A stretch of 64,000 nucleotides of DNA from Branchiostoma belcheri (GCF_001625305.1 NW_017804020.1:4221593-4285592), one strand, 5' to 3'; positions 26,301 through 35,628 are shown, numbered from the stretch's first letter. Translations and numbers: made by a program. The notes: generated by a model not told the origin, from the letters alone.

Positions 26301-29300
26301 GTGCACAATGACTGTTCTGAATGTCACTCGTCCTACCGGATACGAAGGGGGTCGCTGTTGCTCCCACCCTCGAGGGCCATGTCCTCTCCACAGCCCGTGG
26401 ACCTCACTCCGTATTCGATACATAGGTTTTGGTAGTCCTTGCACCAGTCCAAAGTGGCAGACAGGCCGTCAGCTGGCAGCCTTGCCTCCAAGACGAAGAA
26501 GTCGACTCCTTGGTACTGTTGGTTTGCAGTACGGAGGACCTCAAAGGCATGATTTCCTGGTGAGAAAATGGAACTTAAGTTCGTATAAAAAATTTATCAT
26601 GGGGCCGTGTGGCATAGTGGTAGCGTCTTCGGCTCGGACCTTGGGAAAGGCACTTGACACGACTTTCCTCACTTTAGGCCATGTTGATTTTATTATATGG
26701 ATGATCCGCGCACGCATGAATTTTCGGCCGTTTTCAACCATACTGTAAATCTGAACAAAACAGTTTCAAACTGAGCAAATATATACCGTAAATTGAAAAA
26801 AGATATTTGAAACCGATACCAATGTCGCATAATGAATGAAAAAGACAAAAATATGAAGAAATGAATTTAAAGAGTAGCTCTATATAATCAAATCAACATG
26901 GACTTACTAGCTTTCTAACGAAAGGCATGTCACCTCGTAAGGGGCGGTACAACCCCGACCAAGGACCTTGCCCCGACCAATACAGTCGACCGATGATGAT
27001 GATGATGATGAACATGGGGGCAGCCTGTCGATAGCACTTGTAAAGTTAAAGAGAACTAGAAAGGCCGACATTTGCTTTGGAGCAAATTCAGCAGATGGCT
27101 TCACATACCCCGTACCAAAAAATGGGCCTGCCCCCTCCCGCACAAATGGATTGTCCTTTAATCACCCCTGTCAAAAATGGGAAGTGTTTCATCAGTCTGT
27201 GCCGCCATGAAGCAATGGAATCTTCCAATGCCTTCCGAAAATGTTTCTAGTTTATATACTTAATCTTATTAATGACTGAACACACGTACACTGTGCACTC
27301 CGTACAAGATTCCCGAGGACCATACACAGAACACAAGGAACTCGGTCCTTCACAGATTCCCAAGAAATCCATACACTTAACCAAGGCTATAGGGCCCTCT
27401 CAACCTCTATGACTCAACATTAACACCGTGAACTCGGTCCGTTTTGAGATTCGCGATAATTCTCCTTACAATGAACAACAACGTTGCAACAGCTTAATGC
27501 TGATTGGTCAATATCTAAAACTCGAGCAGAGCGCCCTGCACTAGATAGGCACGGTAAAAGTATAAAAGGAGGAGTGGTCCGATCTCTGTCATTCTTGATA
27601 AAGACTGAATTAAAGTCGAAACCGGTAGAAATCCGTCTCGAGTCTGTCATCTTCCCATCGCTACGAATGATATATAACATATAATGTTACTTTACAACTA
27701 GAGTTCCACGATCACATACCTTCGCCAAATGATGTTAATCTTTATGACTAAAAAAAGTATGTATTATTCCCCCAGATTATGCACATAGGATCCTCATTTC
27801 CATGAATTATATCAGTTGATCATAGACAGTCTAATCTTACAAAAAAATGTCATTCTAACATTTCCTCATAAATTATGCAAGTGAGGTCTTTATTTGAATA
27901 AGTTATGTTCACTTAACTTTCAAATACCTAAATATGACATTCCAGGCAGTTACCATTGATGAATTACAGCAATTTCTCATTAATTATGCAAATTAATTGT
28001 AAGTTTACATAATCAATATCTGTCTATATTTCTCTTGTTCTCAATTACATATGCTACAAGCTTCAATAGTTCTATTATGTAATACAACTGATTTATAGAA
28101 TTTCTCCATAAATTATGCAAATTACATCCGAATTTGCATAATTGTCACATAATTATGTCAAGCATCAGAGCAGTCATATTGTTAACCATTGTCCGTTTGA
28201 TTTAATGTAGGTGTTTGCGATCTTCCATGAGAATGTCAACCGGAAGGGACCACCGCCCTGAATTGGGTACAACATTGTTACAACAGGTGTTATGAACCAG
28301 TCACTGATGCACCCTTGCGGTGCGATGGTGTATTGCACAAGCATATTTTACATGTGAGTTATCTTCTGGAAATAATCGTGCTTGCCATGTTACTAGAAAT
28401 AACTGATGCGACTATGCACAACATCTCATGCGCATTGATACATGCATGGAAAACAGCGTTTTGGCGGCTCTTTCTGCCAGTTTTGGGCGTGCCTTAAATG
28501 TGGTTCCATGCACATCGACATTTGCTGTGTGGCCGGCTCTGAACAATAACATCTAAATTATTCATCATGTAATGGCTGCTAAATCGTGTCACACCCACAA
28601 TGTCCAAAGTGGTCTCGCCATTTCGTTCATAGATCGAGTGGCCTTATCGGGGAAGAGAAAATTTAGACTCTAAACATTTTTTTTTCAATTTTAAAAAATA
28701 GCAAGACCAAGATGGTGCTATATACAATTACGAAAGATATATCACACCCGTTTTATTTGTTACACTTCAATTCTGCTAACTATACTATTTTCTTCTTCCA
28801 TCTATGTCTTCAGAATTTGGTCCTCCACTCTCGTATCATTCTTCTCTTAAGATTCCCTGCAACTTTGACGGTTAGTTAAAACAATAGGCAGAATATTACC
28901 TTGGACACCACTTCACATATTTCCATTACTTTGAAGTTTATTTTCTACTTATTTCTTTATTCATCCTAACATAATATTTAAAGACGAAGCCGTGGCCTGG
29001 TAAGGGATTTGAAAACGATTTGATGAGAATGATTTGTTTGCAATTCATGAACCTAAGTTTATGGTAAAATGCATATCATCCCGCTTGCATCTACTAATAT
29101 CTCACAGCCAAGCTTTGTCACAATTTGTCTCAGTATGACCGAGTACAAGTCAACATTCGATTTTAACGAGCTTGGTTACTGGCTCATACGTTATACATGT
29201 GTTTAGAAAAGAGCAAAAGAGACGCAAGAATATAGAATATTCCGTAAAAAGCTCTAGATGTAATATACATCGGTTAAATAAAAGTACACTGACCAGGCAT

Positions 29301-29571
29301 ACTTGTATCACACCCAGCCTGTTCTGTACCAAAGCGTGGCAGCAAAATTATATTTACAGCTATGACGCACAGAACACATTAAAGTAAAAATAGATCTTCG
29401 GTAAGTTGTTACGCTAATAATAACACGATTTACGACATATTCGGTGCCTGTATCTGTTTTCGGGCGCGCGCGCTTGTTTTAGAACTCATGTCTCATCTCA
29501 CCCTGTCCGCTTCCGATAGTGACGAAGCAAGCTGCAATCCAAGCGCTACAGAAGAGACGCAAAGCAAGCAT
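9490..29571 (-). CDS. Polycystin-1-like receptor/channel, 32 exons, about 2174 aa
   Basis: Exons, high to low: 29571-29502, 26556-26337, 25999-25731, 25235-25059, 24357-24082, 23820-23548, 23284-23162, 22763-22662, 22416-22141, 21679-21551, 21312-21205, 20843-20785, 20571-20491, 20299-20231, 20119-19988, 19559-19469, 19332-19175, 19049-18807, 18514-18028, 17914-17766, 15125-14901, 14483-14352, 14238-14078, 13790-13612, 13377-12887, 12760-12643, 12253-12012, 11739-11565, 11345-10668, 10502-10250, 10114-9837, 9586-9490. All junction phases agree. Order: signal peptide, Cys-rich module, CCP, two FN3, EGF, EGF-like, FN3, Thr-rich linker, REJ-like region, GPS, TM1, PLAT, ten further TMs with the polycystin extracellular loop, coiled coil. 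This is the polycystin-1 (PKD1/PKD1L/REJ) plan: cell-surface receptors that pair with PKD2-type channels; in sea urchin some act as sperm receptors. The ligand here is unknown. Exon 32 can end at TAA (9488-9486) or splice on to 9264. Confidence 0.88.
11565..13377 (-). CDS. Polycystin exons 25-28: TM2-TM6 and start of the polycystin loop
   Basis: Exons 13377-12887, 12760-12643, 12253-12012 and 11739-11565. RFERLGCCLSFFAVSMVCSA opens TM2; TGFMASITCLPVMTAIVLLF is TM3; WVLVVLSFLGSAVFITLYSL is TM4; TVFVITFLVDNF plus IFLFAILTSSF gives TM5; IMCFCCCVLLVISIA is TM6. NITQAFYQTQ and DADAFWSWLNGTALENFYPE begin the large extracellular polycystin (TOP) loop. Confidence 0.88.
13612..14483 (-). CDS. Polycystin exons 22-24: PLAT/LH2 domain
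   Basis: Exons 14483-14352, 14238-14078 and 13790-13612. FKYRLLIWTGAAKHAGTESK and IAFKLFGDAANSG match the PLAT start; LGKVELLQLMHDNSGEG and ASWHVDRAAVQDL the middle; LFYFFCNEWLA the end. In polycystin-1 proteins PLAT sits between TM1 and TM2 on the cytoplasmic side and binds lipids and proteins. Confidence 0.88.
14901..15125 (-). CDS. Polycystin exon 21: second half of GPS and TM1
   Basis: INSTICHCNHLTAFGSDF completes the GPS. The HL|T tripeptide is the self-cleavage site of GAIN domains, so autoproteolysis looks possible. A transmembrane segment follows (VLATIIVGLCLYSLISVVIK), then a basic intracellular start (RTGKRK). A 2.6 kb repeat-filled intron (15126-17765) splits the GPS. Confidence 0.9.
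15475..16465. mobile_element. Nonautonomous TIR element in the GPS intron
   Basis: The ends are inverted: TACCTTCGCCAA near 15500 and TTGGCGAAGGTA near 16450. The interior is AT-rich with many copies of ATTATGCAAAT and its complement ATTTGCATAAT, and there is a (CA)n tract near the right end. There is no coding sequence. Related copies are at 24602-25020, 27697-28175, 33558-34450 and 34943-35090. Confidence 0.65.
15510..15685. repeat. 88-bp tandem duplication inside the TIR element
   Basis: Two nearly identical 88-bp units (TGTTAGCTTTTATGATTAAG ... CATGAATTATATCT) are adjacent, differing at one or two bases (CCCCTGATT versus CCCCTAATT). Confidence 0.9.
16474..16705 (-). mobile_element. Duplicate copy of a LINE 3' end beside an assembly gap
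   Basis: About 230 bp nearly identical to 16788-17019 (one difference seen, GGTTTG versus GGCTTG), cut off by the N run. It is either a true tandem duplicate or an assembly artefact from joining alleles across a gap. Confidence 0.8.
16706..16725. other. Assembly gap (20 N)
   Basis: Run of N between two near-identical LINE tails. Gap size is probably arbitrary. Confidence 0.98.
16783..17560 (-). mobile_element. Non-LTR retrotransposon (LINE) 3' fragment
   Basis: The minus strand codes about 216 residues ending at 16901. It contains the zinc-knuckle-like block seen at the C-end of many LINE reverse transcriptases (RICQFCDLNK, EDEYHFVVNCTLYSNERDSL). After the stop come an AATAAA-containing 3' UTR and a short (TCAT)n tail on the minus strand. 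No RT core is present, so the copy is 5'-truncated. It sits inside the polycystin GPS intron. Confidence 0.75.
17766..19559 (-). CDS. Polycystin exons 16-20: REJ/GAIN-like region and first half of GPS
   Basis: Exons 19559-19469, 19332-19175 (acidic EEPERDEEEAD), 19049-18807, 18514-18028 and 17914-17766. The large exon has FTWGRGEY and PAAFNNLTEDFIITIP, typical of the GAIN/REJ beta-sandwich of polycystin-1 proteins. The last carries the first GPS half: RLGCVFWSETQEAWRPDGC. Exon 18514 has two nearby acceptors (CATCAG|TTCATGCAG|TTT), both in frame, so three residues may be optional. Confidence 0.85.
19988..21679 (-). CDS. Polycystin exons 10-15: Thr/Ser-rich linker and start of REJ-like region
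   Basis: Exons 21679-21551 and 21312-21205 are rich in Thr, Ser and Pro (PTTIPAATTQQTS, TTKQTSGMPTSMSTRPSTPT), a likely O-glycosylated mucin-like stalk, and look duplicated from each other. Exons 20843-20785, 20571-20491, 20299-20231 and 20119-19988 code short helical-looking segments (ALVISLESIYAE, QDVLQILAQ, ERLQMVSELLSPVV) typical of the helical subdomain before the REJ/GAIN beta region. The acceptor of 20299 is weak (TTAATGAGAAG), so that exon is less certain. Confidence 0.7.
22141..24357 (-). CDS. Polycystin exons 5-9: FN3, FN3, EGF, EGF-like, FN3
   Basis: Five symmetric phase-1 exons: FN3 (24357-24082), FN3 (23820-23548), Ca-binding-type EGF (23284-23162: DECATENGRCDQIC, GSYRCFCLQGF), short Cys-rich EGF-like unit (22763-22662: VCGHCLGG, CSAGCRDGW) and FN3 (22416-22141). 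The first and last FN3 exons are near twins (both contain GYRVVVSELDLTTAVNQST), a recent exon duplication, while the middle FN3 is unrelated in detail. The array would form a protein-binding stalk. Confidence 0.9.
24602..25020. mobile_element. Copy of the ATTATGCAAAT element family
   Basis: It starts ACTAGAGTTCAGCGATCTCA, as the 15475 copy does (ACTAGAGTTCCACGATCTCA), with repeated ATTATGCAAAT blocks and shared interior (TTGATCATAATCTCCACC). It is truncated at the right end and lies in the polycystin intron between the CCP and FN3 exons. Confidence 0.7.
25059..25235 (-). CDS. Polycystin exon 4: sushi (CCP) domain
   Basis: About 58 residues with the CCP pattern: CPTLTPPDNG, VVRFTCNPGYELEG, SVRCHADRIWGG, PTC. 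Four cysteines and the Trp between Cys3 and Cys4 are present. The exon is symmetric, phase 1-1, as is usual for shuffled domains. Confidence 0.9.
25731..26556 (-). CDS. Polycystin exons 2-3: N-terminal Cys-rich module, unrecognised
   Basis: Exons 26556-26337 and 25999-25731 code residues about 24-186. The first has HAFEVLRTANQQYQGVDFFV, DWCKDYQNLCIEYGVRSTGC; the second CVTEY, LSCNP, FAFNSCHHTVCQRGIYESR, IVYTVCAG. About nine cysteines suggest a disulfide-bonded extracellular fold. I do not recognise the family. Its position after the signal peptide and before a sushi domain marks it as the outermost, probably ligand-facing part. Confidence 0.7.
26600..26745 (+). repeat. tRNA-derived SINE remnant
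   Basis: GGGGCCGTGTGGCATAGTGG resembles a tRNA 5' end with a pol III A box (TGGCATAGTGG, 26610-26620), then GTAGCGTCTTCGGCTCGG. No clear B box remains. It lies in polycystin intron 1. Confidence 0.45.
27697..28175. mobile_element. Copy of the ATTATGCAAAT element family
   Basis: It begins ACTAGAGTTCCACGATCACA then TACCTTCGCCAAATGATGTT, the same left end as at 15475, with repeated ATTATGCAAAT / ATTTGCATAAT. The right end is missing. Confidence 0.75.
28350..28516 (+). repeat. Inverted repeat pair flanking polycystin exon 1, left arm
   Basis: The reverse complement of this arm matches 30228-30385 at high identity (shared TTCTGGAAATAATCGTGCTT, GATGCGACTATG, ACAACATCTCATG, CAGTTTTGGGCGTGC). The arms are about 1.7 kb apart and enclose exon 1 of the polycystin gene. 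Confidence 0.85.
29502..29571 (-). CDS. Polycystin exon 1: start codon and signal peptide
   Basis: ATG at 29571-29569 opens MLALRLFCSAWIAACFVTIG, a hydrophobic secretory leader, then SGQ and a strong donor (G|GTGAGA) in phase 1. The next exon (26556) begins with the two bases that complete Gly and continues NHAFEVLRT. This gives the gene a start consistent with an extracellular N-terminus. Confidence 0.75.
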
Positions 29572-30154
29572 TTTCCTCCGCTCTTCCCGTCTGTTTTAGT
29601 CCGGTAGAAATATGTAAAAGCACACGCCTAGCAATTGCAGTAAATGTAGAGATGTCATCGACCGACAGACTTCTTACCATGTTTATCGTTAATGAGATAG
29701 ACATGTTGCTAGGAGGGCGAAACCATTGCAACAATGGGAAGGAAAATTTTCCATAATACGCGAGAACAGATTTACAGACATTGATGGAACTTCATGCTAT
29801 TTACTATAAACGATTTAGACAATTGACTTTTGTAAACGAATTATTTTGGCACCACGTTCGCAATAAACCTCATCCTTTGTATGAAATAATTTTACATCAC
29901 ACCCGCTGTTACGATATTCAAGAGACCCAACTCTTGCTTTCAGTCAGATGGAAAACAAGGGAACAAATGGTAGTGGTCACCTTGGTCACCTAGCAACGGC
30001 ATTTGTTTACTACTCCGACGGGTACTGCTGCTACGCCAATATGTACACGTTTTGCGTACAGCTAACGCCCCTGTAGCGTAATAAAATATCAAAATCCTGA
30101 AAGACATATTCATGACGGTAGGCACATATCTACTCAGATAGATATAACGTTACA

Positions 30155-30215
30155 TACATACAGAAATATAGATAGATAGATATAGATAATTTTATATAGA
30201 TATATAGATAGATAT
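30155..30215. repeat. Imperfect (TAGA)n microsatellite
   Basis: Interrupted ATAGATAGATAGATATAGAT repeats. Confidence 0.85.
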
Positions 30216-30227
30216 CAACAGGGCAAT

Positions 30228-30385
30228 GGTGCAAGGAACCACATAAAGCACGCCCAAAACTGGAAGAAAGGGACGTCAAGCCGCTATTTGACATGAATCA
30301 ATGCACATGAGATGTTGTCCATAGTCGCATCAGTCATTTCTAGTGACATGGCAAGCACGATTATTTCCAGAAGGTAACTCCTTTA
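30228..30385 (-). repeat. Inverted repeat pair flanking polycystin exon 1, right arm
   Basis: Inverted partner of 28350-28516. The two may be oppositely inserted copies of one small element, or ends of one large element. Confidence 0.85.
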
Positions 30386-31476
30386 TAGTTGTGGTGTAGA
30401 GCCCACCCTCCATTCTGTTAAAGGCAATCTCAAAAACAGAAGGGATTGTTCTGGTTTTGCGGATTTTTTTCTGAATTATAACATTTAAAAAGACGGGATG
30501 ACCGGCGAACACGGTGACGCATCGCGCGTGGTGCGTCTGGTCTGGCGAGCTGCAGTTACCGCCTAGTACTGTTCTAACAAGATGGCTGACGAGTCCCACG
30601 TCGTGCGACACACAAGGCAGTTAGAGTTGACGGTCTCTCCGGCCACCGGCTGGCGTTACAATGAACGATATAAATCGGCGCTCCGCCGCAAACTTCCGCT
30701 GATTTTCCGGATGTCTTTCTAAAATTCTAAGCTCAGCTGATATGGAATGGGAGCAATGTAAAATATGTAATTGTCAAAAAAGCAAGTTCTCGCCATTTTC
30801 AGCTTAGGAAACTAAAACGCTTTTGCAGTCTGCAGCCAAGACCTTTGGGACGTTTATTATTACTTACCGTGTACCCGCCCAGCTATAGAGTGTGTGACTT
30901 CGGTGTGGAATGCAGGTTTAACAATCTTATCATCTATAATAAATACAAAAGCGCGCGATCAGAATAATTCTCGGCACTGATTTCTCCTCCCATACCGTAC
31001 GTACTGATGCACTAGTATCCAAATTTTACTCCCCAAGCAGAGATTGGTTGGTAAGATCGTGATCTTTCTAAATATGCATTAAAGCCATTATACACCGAAG
31101 TAGTAATTTATGATAGCTGATTTGCTTAATTCTGTCGCGCCGACCCTGTTGATTCTGGCAAAGAGCCATGAATGAGATCAGCACACAGCCTACTACTGCC
31201 CTAGCCCGTGCCCTGCCAGGACACTCCTGTATGCCCGCGAAGTGGAATATGGCGGGAAGTTGACAGAATAAACATGATGTATCATGAAAAAGAACTCTGA
31301 AGAGAAATGTGAATGCAAAGCCTATCATTATACACGGATAACATTAGATTTAGCTTCAGTAAACCATTCTATCGTTTTCAATGTAGACTGCAATAGTTTG
31401 GCAACCGGCCAGGTACTTTCCATGATGTAATGGTTTCACTTGTGATTGGAGAATATTATGGGTTTATCCTGACCTC

Positions 31477-31486
31477 GGGACTTTCC
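31477..31486 (+). promoter_or_regulatory. Exact NF-kappaB decamer upstream of gene A
   Basis: GGGACTTTCC, the classical kappaB site, ends about 258 bp before the gene A start codon (31744). Confidence 0.65.
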
Positions 31487-31743
31487 GACTCTTACGTTGA
31501 ATTTATTCGACGTCAAAAATCCGAAAAGCGTAGACTGTTCCCGTCTGTTCGTTATGTTTTGCTAATTCTGTACATTGTCAAGACCTCTGGCTTTTTCGTA
31601 CTTTCCGTGTACCATACTTTTCGGGGCGTCGAAATGAGGCATTTACTATTTAGACCCCTATAGGTGTTCTACTGTGTTCTCTTGCCTTCAGAACACACAG
31701 AACACATTTGTTGTACGTTTCATGTTGTGTGATCGCTGAAGCC

Positions 31744-34700
31744 ATGGAACCAATGTTCTGCGATGAGTGTGGCGCTCGGACGAAGCAGAGAGATAACTTC
31801 TGCAACCATTGTGGGAACCAGTTAAGGACAAGAAGGGGCCTGGTGAGACAGTTTTAGATATCATATGAACACTTTCGTTTTCTATTGTGGTCTTTCTATC
31901 TAATGCTGGGCTACACCAATTATTGATAACTTTAATGCTTGTGAAAGTGAAAGCTGCTACATTCTGCTGGTCGTGTATGCTATCATGGGCAAATCAAGAG
32001 ACATTTACAATCATTAGTTCCCCTTTCTTACTATTTGACTGACTTTATGTACGTACAAAAAGCTCTCAAAGACCCTGAAGACCCATCAAACCCCCAGTTT
32101 TCGGTATGCTATGGAGGCTAAACTATCCTGGGTACCATCCGGCTTTTGCTCCGCTACGCTCGAGTAATTTTGTCGAGAGTAGGGAGCAAATCCGGACGGT
32201 ACCCAGGATAGCGCTAGCCCTCAACGGTGACGCAGTTTTGTAAGCACTGTTGATCCCCTGCTAGAGAGTAGACACAATTCATTTCATGAGGTGAACTACG
32301 GTGCACCCAAATCAACCCGTATATCACCTACCTTCCACCAGGTACTCTTAAAGGGGCAAAGTCGGCAAAAATATGGTCACTCCAGGGGAGTAGGTCCACC
32401 AGTATCGTTTCATTTCTCCTCTGGTTGGCAAATGAACTCTACGGTAGCTAACCCCCCTGGTCAAGTATTCTCCCTATTTGGCTAAATTGTAAGCTTTTTT
32501 AATCCTTAAAGGTAGTCTAATGGAGACTATTATATATCTCGCCCCTCACTTGAAGGGGAAGTACCATAAAACTTTTTTGTGCAAGTCAATCTTAAATCAC
32601 GTACTAGAAACCGGTTACGTTACGTAACCATGATACGAGTAGGCTACTACAAACAGGTGGACACAACGTTGTTTATTGTGGATGCAGCCTGCCTTATGTA
32701 TATATGTAATTACCGACAATTTTTCATTGCAATTTTCTTTAATTTTCTATACTCAGGTTTCGATGCTGGCGTCACAAATACCTGCACAGGCAATTGAAGG
32801 AAGATCTGCGTGTAAACAGTCTGAAGAAGCGTGGAAAGAGTCCGAGAGGCAGACTGCGCGGTTTACTCAGATACAGATGGTGTTAACGGAGAATCGGCAG
32901 GTTAACCAGGCTTATGATGATTTAGAAAAGAAGTACCAGAAGGCAATGGTTGTATTTAAAGAAAAATACCGACGGGCTAAGCAGGCTAATGTTGCTTTGT
33001 CGGAGAAACACCAAAAAGTTTTACAAATTAATGAAAAACAACATGAGCAGGCTCTGCAGGCTAAGGAAATGGAACATAAACAGGCCATTCTTGAAATGGA
33101 ATATAGACATAGGCTGGCCATGCAGGATAGTGAAGAGAGGCATAAACAAGATGTGTTGGCTAGGGAAGAGAGGCATAAACAAGATGTGTTGGCTAGAGAA
33201 GAGAGGCATAAACAAGATGTCTTGGCTAGGGAAGAGAGGCATAAACAAGATGTGTTGGCTAGGGAAGAGAGACATAAACAAGATTTTATGGCTAGTGGCG
33301 AGAGGCATAAAAAAGATTTGTCAGCTAGTGACGAGTGGAATAGGCATAACTTGTTAGCTACTAACGACTGGAATAGGCAGGCTGCTCTGGCTAGTAGAGA
33401 GGACATGGAAGAGAGACACAAAGAAGATTTGCAAGATTTCAAAGATACGTATATGTTCAGTCAAGCTCTACTGACGGAAGGATCTGGCAACTATGGTCTT
33501 AAAGACCGGCACTCGAAGAAGGTAGGTTTTGCCGCTTCATAAACGGTGTCTGCTTTATTACCTCCATGAAAAATGGAGGTATTGTTTTGGGCGCGCGCGC
33601 GTGCGTGCGTGCGTGTGTGTGTGTGTGTTTCAAGCAGCATAATTCTTGAACCGTTGGATGGTATGCTGGTAAGTCTTAGGAAGACGAAGGTCAAGGTCAA
33701 ATATGGGCCTTCTGGTGGATGACCTTGGCACTGCAGCAGAACTTCCGGTTTTTGTATCTTTTGTCCTGAACATGCTATGGTCTTGACTTGTGACAGATAT
33801 TTTTTCCTGTCAGGAATGAGTAGTGTGGGTTTGGTCCACCTAGCAGCTTGTTCTGGAACTGCAGGGGACGAAATCTTTAAAAGCCAATAAGTCCAGATAG
33901 GAACAACGTATTTTCATCATTTTTGGTGTGTAGGTAGCTGAGAGAGAGTTGTACATAATTAAATGCAAATTATGCAAATGAGGACTTTATTTGCATAATT
34001 GATAAGGAAACTATATAATTAGTGTTTTACATTATAGTACTTTCATTCATGTAATGTATGTGATCTATGGCAGATGGAACATCAACAGATACCAATTATG
34101 CAAATGATGACCTAAATTGCATAATAAATGCGAAAGTTCTATGATTTCTTAATGGTGAATGATGACAATTCTATACCTTGTGACATGTGTACGTTACATA
34201 AATGTTAACAGCACTATTATGTTAATATAGAGATAATTTGCATAATTAGTGAGGACATGTTGAAATGAAATATTGCCAAAGGATAGGAGTTCGACACGCA
34301 AAACATTGTAAGTTGAGTTTAGAACACCATAAATTAAACTAGATTATATTAATTGCCACATTATTTCCATATTCAATGAAATAAATCATTTACATAAACT
34401 CTACATATTTCATGGAGGTATGAGATCTCCGAATTCTTGTTATTATTCCGTTGCCTTTTTTAAACTTTTTTTCTTAACATTTTTTCGAAAGGCATGGCAG
34501 TACATATTTTGTATGTTTTAAACGGTTTTACTTTCTATATAGGTGCTGGTCAATATTATTATACTACAATTATAAATGTTTCATAAGTTATATATGAGCG
34601 AAAACAATATTTGTGTTTGTTACAGAGTCCAAAGAATCCCGCAATATCCCGGCCCGCCCTTCATACCCGTGCAGACCGGCGACAAAGCAAGCGACGGCTT

Positions 34701-35628
34701 ATCCCATCGCCACCCGTCTCCGGTGCCGGAGTCCATATTGACCGGCAACAAGACAGGCTACCGTCTTCCCCATCCCAAACCGCCCCTGACACCAGTACAG
34801 CAGCCGGTGTAGACCAGCGGCAGGACAGGCCACCGTCCCCCGAATCCCAACCCCAACCCAGCCCTGCCGTCGGTACAGTCTATGTGGAGCCGCAGCCCAG
34901 GCCACCGTCGCCATGGGAGGAGGTAAGTGTTGCTATCGTATGGTTATTACCTCCATGAAAATGGAGGTATTGTTTTTGGCGCGTCTGTGTGTGTGTTTGT
35001 GTGTGTGTGTGTTTCACAATACCTCCATTTTCATGGAGGTAAAAACTCATATATTTCATGGTATGAGATCTCCAAATTCTTGTTCCAAAATGTGTGGTTT
35101 GCGTATTGTTAACCAGGTAAAATTCAAGTTGTTATATTCTGATGAACACATTTCTTTCTGCAGGACGTAAACTGCTATTCATCTATAAGTCACAAAGACA
35201 TCGCAGACTTCCTTCGTAACCACCGGGAGCGCCTTACAGACACAGACCGTAAACTTCTACAGGAAGCCATGACACTTGTTGTGCCCGAGTCTAATTGGGT
35301 TCTGAACCACGCAGAGATAACTGTGTACGGAGAGCAAATGACGGTAGTTTTCTATTCTGGTGAAAGAACCAACAAATATGTGGTGCGACTTGACTCGGAA
35401 CTTAACCCAATCCATGAGGTGGAAGAAAGGGGATGGGGTCTTTCGGCGCGCGACGCCGCCCTGAGCGGCTGGGATTGGACTAAAGATGCGGTTCGAGGCG
35501 CGGTTAGCACGGCGGCTGGGGCTGCCGCTGGTGGTAGTCTGACCGGTATAACTAGTGGTTTGATTGGTGTCTGCAAGTCACTAGTATGGAAGGAGAAGGA
35601 GGAGAAGGAAGGTGATAAGCAGCAATAG
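31744..35628 (+). CDS. Gene A: zinc ribbon + hendecad coiled coil + Pro-rich + shared C-terminal domain (541 aa)
   Basis: Four phase-0 exons: 31744-31842, 32757-33521, 34626-34922 and 35164-35628 (TAG). Exon 1 codes a zinc ribbon (MFCDECGAR, FCNHCGNQLR; two CxxC). Exon 2 codes a charged coiled coil; from about residue 116 it is a series of 11-residue units (EKHQKVLQINE, KQHEQALQAKE, four of ERHKQDVLARE), 12 or so in all. Exon 3 is Pro/Ser-rich (RPPSPESQPQPSPA). Exon 4 carries the domain shared with genes B and D (SISHKDIADFLR, LLQEAMTLV, AEITVYG, FYSGERTNKYVVRLDSE, VEERGW) and a Gly/Ala-rich hydrophobic tail (STAAGAAAGGSLTGITSGLI). I recognise no family for this domain. The arrangement suggests an oligomerising adaptor with a possible membrane-active end; that is inference. 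Confidence 0.88.
32124..32211. mobile_element. Foldback element, TAGCCTGGGT family (copy 1)
   Basis: Inverted arms TATCCTGGGTACCATCCGG and CCGGACGGTACCCAGGATA around a short loop, in gene A intron 1. Three further copies have the same TAGCCTGGGT-CCA ends: 36952, 44423 and 57983. Confidence 0.75.
33135..33299 (+). repeat. 33-bp coding minisatellite in gene A
   Basis: Four near-identical 33-bp units (GAGAGGCATAAACAAGATGT...) and a fifth diverged one. Each codes one 11-residue hendecad, so copy changes keep the frame and the coiled-coil register. Confidence 0.93.
33558..34450. mobile_element. Reverse-oriented copy of the ATTATGCAAAT element family
   Basis: It begins ATTACCTCCATGAAAAATGG, followed by a CG/TG simple tract (33590-33630), has ATTATGCAAAT blocks near 33965-34000, and ends CATGGAGGTATGAGATCTCC, the inverted counterpart of the GATCTCATACCT end seen at 15475. 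It lies in gene A intron 2. Confidence 0.65.
34943..35090. mobile_element. Short deletion derivative of the same element family
   Basis: ATTACCTCCATGAAAATGGA, a (TG)n tract, then CCATTTTCATGGAGGTA and ATGGTATGAGATCTCCAAAT: both ends with almost no interior. It lies in gene A intron 3. Confidence 0.65.

Larger units (their letters stand above)
26557..29501 (-). other. Polycystin intron 1 (2.9 kb)
   Basis: Separates the signal-peptide exon from the first ectodomain exon. It holds the SINE remnant (26600), a (GAT)n tract at 26995-27010, the element copy at 27697-28175 and the left arm of the inverted repeat at 28350-28516. No other exon was recognised. Confidence 0.65.
29572..31743. other. Head-to-head intergenic region between polycystin (-) and gene A (+)
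   Basis: Contains the right inverted-repeat arm, a TAGA-rich tract (30150-30215), AAGATGGC (YY1-like) near 30580, a GATATAAATC stretch near 30668 and an exact kappaB decamer at 31477. No coding exon is supported. Confidence 0.6.

Noticed and set aside
31430..31663. 77-residue frame containing the kappaB site
   Set aside because: No splice link to gene A, no similarity; lies in the promoter.
32912..33442. 176-residue minus-strand Ser/Cys/Leu-rich frame
   Set aside because: Antisense of the hendecad repeats of gene A; the repeated look comes from the 33-bp units.
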